A DNA stretch of 64,000 bases from Bacillota bacterium (lineage in GTDB: Bacteria; Vulcanimicrobiota; JAJTBE01). How positions within the stretch are numbered: the stretch's first letter is position 1; each line of letters begins with the position of its first letter. This document shows positions 15,894 to 25,900 of the stretch, one piece after another. Location: positions 26,612 through 90,611 of the forward strand of contig JAJTBE010000104.1 of the NCBI GenBank assembly GCA_021287065.1, in the 5' to 3' direction. The position numbers and the translations under genes are program-made. Under the pieces are notes generated by a model. That model searched no databases. It saw nothing but the letters and a program-made list of their open reading frames with translations, and was not told the origin of the DNA.

Positions 15894-17183
15894 TCAGAAT
15901 TTATTCTCAACCTGAAAATAAAAATACTGAGCCGGATCAGTTCTGCCTTTATTGCTATTCTTAATAAACTCACCGGGATTCATAACACAGTATCCCACAT
16001 AAATATCCCAGATTTTCTTCTTATATCTGATGTATGTATCAAGCTCCCTGCCCATATCAATACCGGATCTGCCCTTCGGGTCCCAGAATATGGGCCTTCC
16101 GCTTATTCCGTACCAGGCATCCTGCGGCTTATCCAGAGTAAAGAAATGATAATTTGCACTGGCAAACCAATCCGGATGAGGCTGCACCGTGGCAAGAATT
16201 CCAAAATCCTTTACATTTTTTGGACCGATAAGTCCGATATTACCCAAAAAGTTCTGATTTCTCTGGTAGAAATCATCAAATGTATGCATTACACCGTCAT
16301 TAGGGTTGGAATCTCCGGAAAAATAATCAAAATTGAAACCGACAGTAGGTTTCCAGGGGGTTCTGTTAAAAGTGTAATTTCCGTAAGTAACAAAAGCCCA
16401 GGCATCCCTCTGCCTTGCACCTTCAACACCAAACTGATGAATACCCTCAAACCCATAAACGACATCTTTCTTTTCCTGTTTAAAACGAACGCCTGCAGCT
16501 CTGATTTGCCTCAAACCTCCGTCATAGGCTCCATGATCCATCTCTTTTGTCAGAAAATAACCGTCAGCTTCTGTTTTATCTTTTCTCCACATAGAGTAAA
16601 AACCATAGAGTCTTTCCTGCCCCGGAGCCTGCCAGTGATACTGTGATCTGTTAAGTGCGAGAAGTTCTGTGCTGAAATATTTTTCAGATGCAGTCATTCT
16701 CAATCCGTCAAAAACCACTCCCGTATCGCTGAGAGGCCTTGTGGATATAACCCTGCCGTCGCCAAACATCATCATCTGTCTGCCGATTCTGAACCTGAAA
16801 TCTTTGCCTATATCCATGTACAACTGCTGGAGTTCAAGCGAGTTGAATGCTTCCGGAAACTGCCTGACAAATCTGACTTCAGAAAACAAAGGCACTTCCC
16901 CCGCCTTGTAGTTAAAAAACATACAGTATCTCTGCCTCAGATAGCAGTAACTGTCGTCAATCGAGGAATTAAAATCTCTGTTAACCAGCGAATCAAGCCG
17001 GTTGCGGATGCTGAATTCAACTTTGAAATTATTGGATTCCTGTTTAGCGGCTACCGCATTTCCATCTTTACCATTACTATTACCATTTTTATCCTGCTGA
17101 TTTTCAGCAGCTCCTGCCCATCCAAAGCAAAGCAGACAAATAATAACTATGCCCAGAACCCTGAACTGCGCCAAATGCCTCAT
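15894..17183 (-). CDS. Outer-membrane beta-barrel protein, alginate-export/porin-like (paralogue 1)
   Basis: A Sec signal peptide (to about residue 25, ending GWAGA) is followed by an Asn/Lys-rich linker. A beta-barrel-type sequence of alternating polar and hydrophobic strands follows, ending in the aromatic FQVENKF typical of barrels inserted by BAM. The segment RIGRQMMMFGDGR and VFDGLRM resembles the GRQ and FD-R signatures of alginate-export-family porins. It is clearly paralogous to the protein at 19139-20422 over its whole length. AGGAT 7 bases before ATG 17183 supports the start. The substrate is unknown. Confidence 0.75.
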   Translation of the reverse strand: MRHLAQFRVLGIVIICLLCFGWAGAAENQQDKNGNSNGKDGNAVAAKQESNNFKVEFSIRNRLDSLVNRDFNSSIDDSYCYLRQRYCMFFNYKAGEVPLFSEVRFVRQFPEAFNSLELQQLYMDIGKDFRFRIGRQMMMFGDGRVISTRPLSDTGVVFDGLRMTASEKYFSTELLALNRSQYHWQAPGQERLYGFYSMWRKDKTEADGYFLTKEMDHGAYDGGLRQIRAAGVRFKQEKKDVVYGFEGIHQFGVEGARQRDAWAFVTYGNYTFNRTPWKPTVGFNFDYFSGDSNPNDGVMHTFDDFYQRNQNFLGNIGLIGPKNVKDFGILATVQPHPDWFASANYHFFTLDKPQDAWYGISGRPIFWDPKGRSGIDMGRELDTYIRYKKKIWDIYVGYCVMNPGEFIKNSNKGRTDPAQYFYFQVENKF

Positions 17184-17587
17184 TGATATATCCTTTCGTT
17201 ATGCTTTCTCCCCTGAATATTAAGGCTGCATTATTTAGCAATCTCTATTTCCGGTTATGCGTCAGCTTTTCAATCTGTTTATATATATAAACCAACTGAT
17301 TCAATTTTCATAAAAAACAGCCATCGTGGTGGGATTTCTTCACCTGCTCAGAGATGATTTATAATGGCTGAATTCACAATTCTTCAGAAACGCTGGTAGC
17401 AGAAAAAACTGAATGCGAACCGGTTTTCTTTTACACATATAATATAGACAGCCTGAATACCGTTCATAAAATGACACATAGAATTCTGCATAAAAAAATA
17501 CGATTCCTTTACATATTCCTGCAAATTCATCGTATTTTTTGGAATTTACCAATTCCGTGATTATGTATATGCCATCAACCTTGCCTG
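17184..17587. other. 404-bp intergenic region between porin-like gene and chemoreceptor
   Basis: This stretch must hold the promoter of the leftward porin-like gene at 17183 and the 3' end of the chemoreceptor transcript. It is AT-rich. A 70-codon open frame (17340-17552) has no convincing ribosome-binding site or recognisable sequence. I see no strong terminator, RNA gene or repeat. Confidence 0.4.
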
Positions 17588-19102
17588 CTAATCAAATTTA
17601 AAGAATGAAATGGTGTCCTGAAGCTCCAGAGCTTTTTCGTGAAGCATAGTTGCCGTTGAAGAGACTTCATCCGACAATACTCCGTTATGGTGAGTAACTT
17701 CGTTCAACTGATGTATTGCCTGATTAATCTGACCAACTCCCGTTGATTGTTCATTACTGGCATAAGAGATCTCCTTAACCAGATCCGATGTTTTCTGGAT
17801 TTCAGGGATCATCTTACTCAGTGTTTCATATGCTGCACCCGCTACCTTTACGCTTTCCGAGGAAAAAGTATTGATTTCCTGAGCGGCTGTCCGGCTCTTT
17901 TCAGCAAGCCTTCTGACTTCAGCGGCTACAACAGCAAAGCCTTTGCCATGCTCGCCTGCACGGGCTGCTTCAATAGCTGCATTTAATGCAAGCATATTTG
18001 TCTGACGGGCTATGTCTTCGATGATTGACACCTTATCCGCAATAAGCTTCATAGAATCAACAGTTTCCTTTACCGAGGAACCGCTCATCTCAGCATTTTT
18101 TGAAGCCTGAGAAGCTATAGCTTCAGTTTGTGCGGCATTCTGGGTATTATGCTGAATGTTGGCAACAATTTCTTCCATGGATGAAACCGTTTCTTCTGCA
18201 GAAGCTCCCTGTACACTGACGCCGTCTGAAATCTTCTTTGAGTTTTCAGTAAGCTGTTCACTTACTTTTCCAAGGGCGTCTGCGATATCTCTCACAAGAG
18301 TAAAGCTTTCCCTGAGTTTTCCGGCTGTATTATTAAGCCTTTCAACCACTATACCCGTTTCATCTTTACTCTTTACCTCAACTTCAATATTCAGGTCGCC
18401 TTCCGACATTCCGTCAAGAGCATTGACAACATCTTTCAGAGGCCTTGTTATATAATTGGCAATTGTATAAGCCAGGAAGAGAATAACAAGGGCGACTATC
18501 AGAGATACAAACAGAATCTGCCTTGACAACGCAGCTATCTCATTCTGAACATCATCAATAAAGAGACCGGTACCTACGATCCATCCCCAGGGTTCGTAAA
18601 AGTACACATAACCAATTTTCGGATAAGGTTTTTGCGAACTATCCTTAGGCCAGGAATATTCAATAAAACCTTTTCCTTTTTCCTTAACGATTTTGACTGA
18701 TTCGGCAAATATCGGTTTTCCCTTGAGGTCTTTGAAATCACCGACATTTTTATCATTCAAATCTTCCCTGATAGGATGTATTTTCATAACCGGGGTTGTA
18801 TCAGTAACCCAGAAATAGTTACCACCCTGATATCTCAGATTTGAGAGATTCTTGCCTGCTCTTTTCTGGGCTTCTTCCCGTGTAAATTCCCCTTTTTCCA
18901 CCCTTTTTTCATAGGCATTAAGCGTTGAAATCATCAGATCCACATTACCTTCAAGCGCTTTCTTCTTTTCTGCCAGAATCCTGTCCCCTATCATATCCAC
19001 AAGAACAAACTGGATACCGCACAGGACTATCAAAAGGGTGAAAACGGAAATACTGAGAATTTTAGCTTTAATGGACCAATCCTTAAAATTAAAAACCTTC
19101 AT
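17588..19102 (-). CDS. Methyl-accepting chemotaxis protein with single Cache domain
   Basis: This is a transmembrane chemoreceptor. It has TM1 (about 13-35), a periplasmic sCache_2-type domain with [15 protein letters not shown] and the closing [15 protein letters not shown]2 (about 194-213), HAMP, and a cytoplasmic signalling coiled coil. The hairpin tip [20 protein letters not shown], near residues 364-385, is highly conserved. ATG 19102 has GGGGGAG upstream. No cheA, cheW or cheR lies in the window. It sits between two paralogous porin-like genes pointing the same way, 36 bases after one of them, so co-transcription is likely. sCache_2 receptors often sense small organic acids; the ligand here is unknown. 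Confidence 0.92.
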   Translation of the reverse strand: MKVFNFKDWSIKAKILSISVFTLLIVLCGIQFVLVDMIGDRILAEKKKALEGNVDLMISTLNAYEKRVEKGEFTREEAQKRAGKNLSNLRYQGGNYFWVTDTTPVMKIHPIREDLNDKNVGDFKDLKGKPIFAESVKIVKEKGKGFIEYSWPKDSSQKPYPKIGYVYFYEPWGWIVGTGLFIDDVQNEIAALSRQILFVSLIVALVILFLAYTIANYITRPLKDVVNALDGMSEGDLNIEVEVKSKDETGIVVERLNNTAGKLRESFTLVRDIADALGKVSEQLTENSKKISDGVSVQGASAEETVSSMEEIVANIQHNTQNAAQTEAIASQASKNAEMSGSSVKETVDSMKLIADKVSIIEDIARQTNMLALNAAIEAARAGEHGKGFAVVAAEVRRLAEKSRTAAQEINTFSSESVKVAGAAYETLSKMIPEIQKTSDLVKEISYASNEQSTGVGQINQAIHQLNEVTHHNGVLSDEVSSTATMLHEKALELQDTISFFKFD

Positions 19103-19138
19103 TACGCCTGCTCCCCCTTCCTGATGTCTCTATCGCTT

Positions 19139-20422
19139 TTAAAACTTGTTTTCTATCTGAAGATAGAAGAAGTCAGCCGGATCTGCTTTGCCTCCGTATA
19201 TGTTCTTAACAAAAGCTCCGGGCCAGAATCTTGAATAACCGACGTTAATGTCCCAGATTTTCTTTGTGTAGCGAACATTGAAGTCAAATTCAGTACCCAT
19301 ATCAGTTCCGGATCGACCGGTAGGATCCTGAAGGAAAGGTTTTCCGTTTGTGCCGTACCAGGCATCACGGGCTTTATCAAGATTGAAGATATGATAAGCC
19401 ATGTAAGTTTTCCAGAATTTGTTAGGCTGTGAAGTGGTAACAAATCCAAGATCCCTTACATTTTTACATCCGATCAAATCCATATGTCCTAAAAAAGAAT
19501 GGTTTTTCTGGTAGAAATCATCATAGGTATGAATGACATTATCATCAGGATTGCTGTCTCCTGAGAAGTAGTCATAGTTGAATCCGAGTGACGGTTTCCA
19601 GGGATGTTTGTTGAATGTATAGGATCCGTATGTTACCAGAGCGTACGCATCTCTCTGCTTGTCGCTGTCACATCCGAATTGCCTCATTCCTTCAAAACCG
19701 TATGTCCAGTTTCCACTTTCCTGTTTAAACCTGAGTCCGGTAACTCTTATTTGTTTCAAACCGTCATCATAGGCTCCCTGATCAATTTCCTTTGTGAGAA
19801 AATAACCGTCTATTTCAGTCTGGTCTTTTTTCCATGCGGCATACATTCCATATAGTCTTTCCTGACCTACTCCCGGTTTGTGGTATTGAAATCTGTTCAA
19901 AGCCAGCATGTCGGCAGTAAAATATTTCTCTTTGGCAGTCAGTCTGACTCCGTCGAATACTATCTGTGTATCTCCCCAGGGTCTGTTTGATATTACGCGT
20001 CCATCTCCAAAGCTCATCATCTGGCGTCCCAGCCTCATTCTTAAATCTTTACCCACATCCATATAGAGCTGTTGAAGTTCAAGAGATGTAAAAGGTGATA
20101 AATCCGTTCTGACAAATCTTAACTCCCCAAAAAACGGAACTTCGCCCGCTTTGTAAGTAGCCATCATGCTATAACGCTGCCTTACCAGGGAATATGCATC
20201 ATCCTTTGATGAATCAAAATCTTTGTTATTCCAGGACTCAAGCCTGTTTCTGATGTTGAATTCCAGTTTAAAATTCTTATCTTCCTGTTTGGCAGTCGTT
20301 CCCTCCTGAACACTTCCCGGTTCAGCAGGCTTGCTGGCATCTGCTGCAGTATCCCCTTCAGCAGCAAAGACTGGAAATACCATTGTCATAATAACCAGCA
20401 GTAACATAACCACTTTTTTCAT
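19139..20422 (-). CDS. Outer-membrane beta-barrel protein, alginate-export/porin-like (paralogue 2)
   Basis: This paralogue of the protein at 15894-17183 has 427 residues. It has a signal peptide ending VFAAEG and an Ala/Asp/Pro linker. It shares the landmarks FNIRNRLESW, RLGRQMMSFGDGR, VFDGVRLTAKEKYF and YFLTKEIDQGAYDDGL and the C-terminal LQIENKF. The ribosome-binding site AGGAGAA lies 7 bases before ATG 20422. The stop lies 36 bases before the chemoreceptor start, suggesting one transcript for a porin and a sensor. The porin call rests on barrel-like features and weak family resemblance; the substrate is unknown. Confidence 0.75.
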   Translation of the reverse strand: MKKVVMLLLVIMTMVFPVFAAEGDTAADASKPAEPGSVQEGTTAKQEDKNFKLEFNIRNRLESWNNKDFDSSKDDAYSLVRQRYSMMATYKAGEVPFFGELRFVRTDLSPFTSLELQQLYMDVGKDLRMRLGRQMMSFGDGRVISNRPWGDTQIVFDGVRLTAKEKYFTADMLALNRFQYHKPGVGQERLYGMYAAWKKDQTEIDGYFLTKEIDQGAYDDGLKQIRVTGLRFKQESGNWTYGFEGMRQFGCDSDKQRDAYALVTYGSYTFNKHPWKPSLGFNYDYFSGDSNPDDNVIHTYDDFYQKNHSFLGHMDLIGCKNVRDLGFVTTSQPNKFWKTYMAYHIFNLDKARDAWYGTNGKPFLQDPTGRSGTDMGTEFDFNVRYTKKIWDINVGYSRFWPGAFVKNIYGGKADPADFFYLQIENKF

Positions 20423-20544
20423 CGCAATTCTCCTTTTCTTTTATATTTTTTCAGCCAGTGGTATAATAACACCATTCTGTCTGTCAGAAATAAGTGTATG
20501 TTTATGCCTATAGGTTATACCCATTTTTTTTTCCGGATACCAGA

Positions 20545-20588
20545 AAAAAAATGCGGGGAAGGGATTGGGTTTGAATCCCTCCCCGCCA
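20545..20588 (-). terminator. Rho-independent terminator of the HBM chemoreceptor gene
   Basis: On the minus strand GCGGGGAGGGATT pairs with AATCCCTTCCCCGC (20553-20588), followed by eight T residues (20545-20552). It directly follows the gene ending at 20623. Confidence 0.93.
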
Positions 20589-20622
20589 TCGTGAAGGGTT
20601 GGGCATAAACGACTGTCAAACT

Positions 20623-22707
20623 TTAATACTCAACAAATTGTTCATCATTAGCGTCGTCAAGCTCAACTACCACACCGGATTTCCTGTCATTATCCTTCCT
20701 GTTTTCATAGCCGCAGCTTGCATCTTTTGATGCAGGGGCATACTCCTTATTATACTTTTTGCCATTCCCGCTTATGTCAGTGGCCGATTTTTTTGAATCA
20801 GCAACATTCATTTTGCCAATCTTTCTTGAAGATATTCCTCTTCCTGTATATTTATCAACTTTGGAACACTTGTCTGAGATATACTTGTTTTCTTCCAGTT
20901 TGAAGAAGTTCACTATTTCAAGCAACTGCACAGCCTGAGCTGATAATTCCTCAGAAGTAGCAGCCAATTCTTCTGAAGCTCCTGCATTCTGTTGAATCAC
21001 CTGATCTAACTGCTGAATTGCCTTATTGATCTGTGAAGCCCCAATGCTCTGCTCTTTGGTCGCAGTATTGATTTCCTGAACAAGTTCTGCTGTCTTCTGA
21101 ATATCAGGCACAACGCTTTTCAGATTACTGCCGGCAATTTCCGCCACTTTAAGGCTTTTTACCGACAACTCATTAATCTCTTCCGCTGCATACTGACTTT
21201 TTTCAGCAAGCTTACGCACTTCGGAAGCTACAACAGCAAAACCTTTTCCGTGTTCTCCGGCTCTGGCAGCTTCAATTGCGGCATTAAGAGCCAGCATATT
21301 CGTCTGCCTGGCGATTTCACCGATAATGGTAATTTTTTCTGCAATATCTTTCATAGCAGTAACCATTTCAGCAACAGATTCACCTGTTTTGCTTATTTCG
21401 CTCGAAGCTTTCGTTGCAATAGCTTCTGTCTGTTGACAGTTATCTGCATTCAGTTTGATATTGGAAGCCATTTGCTCCATAGATGATGAAGCTTCTTCTG
21501 CTGCAGCAGCCTGCTCTGTTGCACCCTGAGAGATCTGTTCCGAGCTGGAGCTTAGCTCCTGACTACCTGCAGAGACATTACTTGCTGCTGTTTTAATGTT
21601 CCTTACTGTGCATCTTAGATTATCCACCATCTTCGCCAGTGCAGCCACCATTTGCCCTACTTCGTCATTTTGTTTGACAACCACATCAACATTAAGATTG
21701 CCCACTGCGATTTCTTCAGCCATTGAAACAGTTTCCTTAACGGGTCTGACAATAGCTTTTGTTATCAGTAATGCCATCAACGCACCAACAACAATTGCGA
21801 TCAGTGAAATTACAATCATAAATGTAGTGGAGGCAGCTACTTTCTGATCCATCTGGGTTTTCAGAAAATCCTTCGAATCGCTGCATGCTTTTTCAACTTC
21901 CTGGGCAGCTTCAACCATTGTCTTTTCAAGACCGGCCTGTTGATCAGTAGCCACCACATAATTGGCAAAAGCTTCTTTGTATTTTTTATTGCTATCAAGA
22001 ACCTCGCTGGCAAGCTGCTTATTTTCAGCTTTCCTAAACCTTGCCATAAGACTCGAAGCAAGCTCATCTATCTTTTTGGTTTCCTTGTCAACTTTTTCGA
22101 TATATTCCTTGCCGCCGCGTATGATATAGTTTTTCTCGTGTCTTCTTGCCTGAAGGTGGGCAGTCAGAATTTCATCCGAATCCTGAGCTTTTTCTATTCT
22201 GTCTGCTACAGCAGTTTTATCTGCACTGTTTACCAGAGTCCTTGCTTCCTTTACCTGGTCATCTTTCATTTGTTTGGCGGTTTTCTCCATTGCTCTGCCG
22301 CTTGCCACAATCTCTTTATCATTCTTATCTTTCTGATCCTGTGCTTTCAGAAACTGATTAAAAGCTTCTTCATATTTGCCAGTTGCCATAATGACCTGAT
22401 CCATCAGATCCCTATTCTTTTTAGTCTTGAACTTTGATTTTAATGTAGTAGCTTCACTTTTAAGTTCCCCGGCAATCTTCAGAACTTCATCTGCATATTT
22501 CTTGTCATTTCTGAGTATGAAATTCTTCTCGTTTTGTCTGATTAGTCTTACCTGCTGGGCGAGTGTGCTTGTGTCATTGGATTTCTGAGCTCTGTCGGTA
22601 ACATCTGTCAGGCTTCCAAGTCCTACAAAGGCAATAAACGCTGTAAGGATAAGAATTATGACAAATCCACCGCCAATCTTAACGCCGATTTTCAGATTCT
22701 TAAACAT
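20623..22707 (-). CDS. Methyl-accepting chemotaxis protein with helical bimodular sensor domain
   Basis: This 694-residue chemoreceptor has TM1 (about 8-30) and a large all-helical periplasmic region (about 35-285). The region contains two related motifs, [18 protein letters not shown] and [17 protein letters not shown], which mark the helical bimodular (HBM) family. TM2 (about 294-316), HAMP and a signalling domain follow, with tip [20 protein letters not shown] near 470. A hydrophilic tail of about 80 residues follows the coiled coil and ends in EQFVEY; it is not the classical CheR-binding pentapeptide. HBM domains often bind organic acids such as malate or succinate. A strong GGGAGGG site precedes ATG 22707. 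It is monocistronic, with a strong terminator. Confidence 0.92.
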   Translation of the reverse strand: MFKNLKIGVKIGGGFVIILILTAFIAFVGLGSLTDVTDRAQKSNDTSTLAQQVRLIRQNEKNFILRNDKKYADEVLKIAGELKSEATTLKSKFKTKKNRDLMDQVIMATGKYEEAFNQFLKAQDQKDKNDKEIVASGRAMEKTAKQMKDDQVKEARTLVNSADKTAVADRIEKAQDSDEILTAHLQARRHEKNYIIRGGKEYIEKVDKETKKIDELASSLMARFRKAENKQLASEVLDSNKKYKEAFANYVVATDQQAGLEKTMVEAAQEVEKACSDSKDFLKTQMDQKVAASTTFMIVISLIAIVVGALMALLITKAIVRPVKETVSMAEEIAVGNLNVDVVVKQNDEVGQMVAALAKMVDNLRCTVRNIKTAASNVSAGSQELSSSSEQISQGATEQAAAAEEASSSMEQMASNIKLNADNCQQTEAIATKASSEISKTGESVAEMVTAMKDIAEKITIIGEIARQTNMLALNAAIEAARAGEHGKGFAVVASEVRKLAEKSQYAAEEINELSVKSLKVAEIAGSNLKSVVPDIQKTAELVQEINTATKEQSIGASQINKAIQQLDQVIQQNAGASEELAATSEELSAQAVQLLEIVNFFKLEENKYISDKCSKVDKYTGRGISSRKIGKMNVADSKKSATDISGNGKKYNKEYAPASKDASCGYENRKDNDRKSGVVVELDDANDEQFVEY

Positions 22708-23177
22708 ATTATGCCCTCCCTACCTTTAATTTTTTGCTGCATTACCCCATAAAATCGTGCCTTTTTCTGTGTATTACCTTTTTTAAAGCTCTCCGGCTAT
22801 ATTTCTGTTTTCTCTTTTTTTATGATTTCGACCCCTTGCACATTATCACACTGATTAGCTGCACAATCCCAATAAATTACTAAATGCCTATCCCCATCGA
22901 CATTTTTATTTTATCACTATAAACTGATTTCAATAAATCACAAGTTTTAACTATTTTCGGACATGAATAATAAGTATTTTTATCTCTTTTTTTATGTTCA
23001 CTACAGAAGCAAATATTCAAACAAAAACAAAAAGCAGATGATGTAAAAGCTGTAAACCGATTCGACCTGTTTATCCCGGAAAGTCTGGTATGCAAACCGT
23101 CCGGACAACTCTTACAGCACCTGCCTGATAACAAATATCAAAACAGTAAAAAGACTGTTACAAACTGATTATTTCAA
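22708..23177. other. 470-bp intergenic region, no gene seen
   Basis: AT-rich sequence between the HBM chemoreceptor start and the EamA transporter stop. It presumably contains the chemoreceptor promoter. An open frame at 22880-23134 lacks a ribosome-binding site and has unusual Cys/Ser-rich composition; it is not called. A weak hairpin AACAG...CTGTT near 23143-23160 could end the EamA transcript. Confidence 0.4.
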
Positions 23178-24101
23178 TCAGCTTTCACTGCTGCAGGTTC
23201 TCTTTGAGACACATTCATTCTGAGTCATCTCATTTTTAGAGAACAGACCGCTCTGAGAAATAAGTATGCCTGCAAAAATCAGTATCCCGCCGATAAGGGA
23301 CATAGTTGTGCAGGTTTCACCGCCCACAGTCCATGCAAAAGCAGCAGCAAATACAGGTTCGAGGGCAAAAATCAGAGATACCTTGATAGGAGGCACAGTC
23401 CTCTGGGCATACATCTGAACCGTATATGCAGAAACCGAAGGAAATATTACCAGAAAACCTATGTACCAGAAAGAATTCATTGATGGCGGAACCAGATTTA
23501 TGCCCATAAAATGACTGGCAACAAGCCCGATTATTCCGGCGGTCATAAACTGCTGAAAGTTCATAACATAAGGGTCCAGACCCATTTTCATATAATGGTC
23601 CGACATCAGTATGTTAACAGCGCAGACTACGGCGCAAACCAGAGTGTACAAGTCTCCGGAATTTACATCCCTTAACCCACCGGTCATAATCCACAATCCG
23701 CACAGTGAAATAACAACACCGAATATATCAGACAGACTGGGAATCTTTCTGAAGAAAATAAACATAATCAGCGGAACAAAAAAGACGAAAAGCCCTGTAA
23801 TAAAACCGGATTTTGAAGCAGTTGTGGTAACAAGCCCCACTGTCTGGCTTGTATAGAGACACCACAAAACCACACCCATCAACACTCCCTGGGGCCAGTT
23901 CGCCAAAGGCTTCTTTTTCCACATCACCGGCAAAGCCAGCAAGACGAGGGCTGCGATAAAAAATCTGTAACCCACCAGAAGAATCGGGCTTATATTTGCA
24001 AGGCTGTCCTTAACTACAAAAAAAGTGGAGCCCCATACCGCAGTGGCATAGAACAGACTTACATCAGTAAGGATAGCTTTTGATCTGTTTGTGTTTTTCA
24101 T
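23178..24101 (-). CDS. EamA/DMT-family transporter
   Basis: This integral membrane protein has 307 residues, about ten helices and two internally repeated EamA halves. The N-terminal landmark is YATAVWGSTFFVVKDSL and the second half contains YTVQMYAQRTVPPIKVSLIF, both typical of drug/metabolite transporters. Members export amino acids, nucleotides or other metabolites; the substrate cannot be predicted. GGAA about 7 bases upstream supports ATG 24101. It lies 18 bases downstream of the SpoIID-like gene and is probably co-transcribed with it. Confidence 0.88.
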   Translation of the reverse strand: MKNTNRSKAILTDVSLFYATAVWGSTFFVVKDSLANISPILLVGYRFFIAALVLLALPVMWKKKPLANWPQGVLMGVVLWCLYTSQTVGLVTTTASKSGFITGLFVFFVPLIMFIFFRKIPSLSDIFGVVISLCGLWIMTGGLRDVNSGDLYTLVCAVVCAVNILMSDHYMKMGLDPYVMNFQQFMTAGIIGLVASHFMGINLVPPSMNSFWYIGFLVIFPSVSAYTVQMYAQRTVPPIKVSLIFALEPVFAAAFAWTVGGETCTTMSLIGGILIFAGILISQSGLFSKNEMTQNECVSKRTCSSES

Positions 24102-24119
24102 ACTGTTTCCTTAAATAAC

Positions 24120-25739
24120 CTAACGGGTTTTTACCGGAGTAGGGATAACTCCGTTTATTTTATGATAATCAACCAATTCGACACCCTTATAGTATTTTTT
24201 CAGAATCTGATCATAACGATAACCTTTTTTAGCAAGGCCAAGAGCGCCAAATTGACACATTCCCGCACCATGCCCCCATCCTGAACCTTTAAAAACCCAG
24301 GTGGTTTCACCGTTCTGCACGGATTTTGAAATATTGAATCTGGAGCTGTAAAGATTTCTCATAGCTCCGTTTTGCGCCTTAAATTTGAAAGTAGGCCTGA
24401 TCTCATCACCTCTGACCCTGAATTCTCCCTTATCGGTAACGATCTTGAGAATTGAGACTCTTCCATCAGGTCCCCTCTTCTCAACAACCAGATCCTTAAT
24501 CGTTCCGGTGTCGTCTTCAATATAGGCTTTGTCAATTATCTGGGAAAGCTCTTCGTTGGACCATCTTACTTCCCACCTGTAATATGATGACATACTGCAG
24601 TTGGCTGGAGGCACATCAAAATTGATTGTATTTCCCTGAACAAATACCGGAACCTTGCCGCTTCCCAGAACAACACGGGGCGCAGCCGCCGGAGCAGGTG
24701 AAGGTGAAGGCGAAACCGAAGGTGTTGCTGAAGGCGTCGCTGTTGCCTGTGGTGAAGGAGTCGGGGCATCATCATTCAAAAATCCCGGTCCTCTGTATGT
24801 CGAAGGCGACGGCGAAACTGACGGTGAAGGCGAAGGTGATGGTGAAGGAGGAGTCTGATCTCCATTGATTTTTGATGGAGCGCCGTCAAGTTTATCATCA
24901 CAAACCACACTGCGAAGATATGGTATAGGATTTGTCAGAAATACCGTTTCATTATCAGTTGTGGTTCCACCGCAAGTTGAATGATAAAGGGGATATTTGA
25001 CAGGTTTTCCCCCTGATGCAAGAACTATTCCCTTTGTATCATCCACTGCTTTGTTGCAAAGGGGCTGTTCCTGATCCAGGCCGCCATAAACCTGATAACT
25101 TGTTCCTGATGAAAAGTCATATCCGTATTTCTCACATATTCCAAGATGTCCAAGGGCAAAAGTCCTTGCCACCACAGCCTGAGCTTTATTTGCTTCTATA
25201 CTTGAGCTGCCAAGTTCCTCAGGAACAACGCCGTAAAGGTACTGTTCCAGCGGAAGAATGTTTATTACAAGAATATTCTTTTTTGAAACCGACAGTTTAA
25301 TTTTCCCTCTGTATCTGTTTTTGCCGACTTTAAGGGGAGTATCCGCCTGTGAAGGTGATATGGTTACCTCCTGCCAGCTTCCTGTCTGTTCGTTTTTATC
25401 TTTTGTTTTCAGACTGATGGCATCATCCTTTAGTTTAAAAACATGATCATCTGAAGAAAACAACGAAACTCCCACCTGTTTTTCACCAGGAGAGAATTTA
25501 ATTCCGCCGGGAGCGGAAATACTGACTTCATCAGCAGATTTGGCAATAAGAATCCGAACCGTTACGTCGTCATTGCCATTGCTACCGCTGCTGCTGTCTT
25601 TACCCTGCAAAGTCTGGGCAAAAATCAGACTTCTGCCCTCAATATTACTGCCAGATACTATGGACAAAAAAAATAAACCCATTGCTATCATAACAATTGC
25701 CGTTACAAATACGGCGTTTTTTCTGTTTTTGTGTTTCAT
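24120..25739 (-). CDS. SpoIID/LytB-domain protein, probable peptidoglycan lytic enzyme
   Basis: An N-terminal anchor or signal helix (about 10-30) precedes a SpoIID domain with PLEQYLYGVVPEE, QAVVARTFAL, DFSSGTSYQVYGG and YHSTCGGTT. The domain ends with GSGWGHGAGMCQFGALG and the repeated YY-KG-E motif. SpoIID is a lytic transglycosylase acting on denuded glycan strands; non-sporulating bacteria carry relatives in cell-wall turnover. Here the domain is split by a low-complexity Ser/Pro/Thr insertion (about residues 298-358). ATG 25739 has AGAGG 6 bases upstream and is preferred over ATG 25745, which abuts it. No other sporulation genes are present in the window. Confidence 0.85.
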   Translation of the reverse strand: MKHKNRKNAVFVTAIVMIAMGLFFLSIVSGSNIEGRSLIFAQTLQGKDSSSGSNGNDDVTVRILIAKSADEVSISAPGGIKFSPGEKQVGVSLFSSDDHVFKLKDDAISLKTKDKNEQTGSWQEVTISPSQADTPLKVGKNRYRGKIKLSVSKKNILVINILPLEQYLYGVVPEELGSSSIEANKAQAVVARTFALGHLGICEKYGYDFSSGTSYQVYGGLDQEQPLCNKAVDDTKGIVLASGGKPVKYPLYHSTCGGTTTDNETVFLTNPIPYLRSVVCDDKLDGAPSKINGDQTPPSPSPSPSPSVSPSPSTYRGPGFLNDDAPTPSPQATATPSATPSVSPSPSPAPAAAPRVVLGSGKVPVFVQGNTINFDVPPANCSMSSYYRWEVRWSNEELSQIIDKAYIEDDTGTIKDLVVEKRGPDGRVSILKIVTDKGEFRVRGDEIRPTFKFKAQNGAMRNLYSSRFNISKSVQNGETTWVFKGSGWGHGAGMCQFGALGLAKKGYRYDQILKKYYKGVELVDYHKINGVIPTPVKTR

Positions 25740-25749
25740 ATCCATCCTC

Positions 25750-25785
25750 TGAAATATCCGTTGAAATATCCGTTGAAATATCCAT
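25750..25785. repeat. 12-bp tandem repeat, three copies, in divergent promoter region
   Basis: TGAAATATCCGT occurs at 25750-25761 and 25762-25773, and as TGAAATATCCAT at 25774-25785. It lies directly upstream of the SpoIID-like gene in the gap to the divergent gene at 25901. It could be an operator array or slippage product; the role is unknown. Confidence 0.75.
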
Positions 25786-25900
25786 TTACTATCTAATTGT
25801 TATTCGGAAGCCTTTTTGCTTCTCACAATAGTGGAGGAATTGATTATTCTTTCGTGGAAAATTCACTGAGAACAAAAAAAGGGGAGAACACCGCGCCTTT

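Noticed and set aside
17340..17552. 70-codon minus-strand frame between porin-like and chemoreceptor genes
   Set aside because: Starts at TTG without a good ribosome-binding site; sequence resembles random AT-rich translation.
20623..20650. CheR-tethering pentapeptide at the HBM chemoreceptor C-terminus
   Set aside because: The end EQFVEY lacks the Trp-x-x-Phe pattern.
22880..23134. 84-codon minus-strand frame upstream of the HBM chemoreceptor
   Set aside because: No ribosome-binding site, odd Cys/Ser content, lies where the chemoreceptor promoter is expected.
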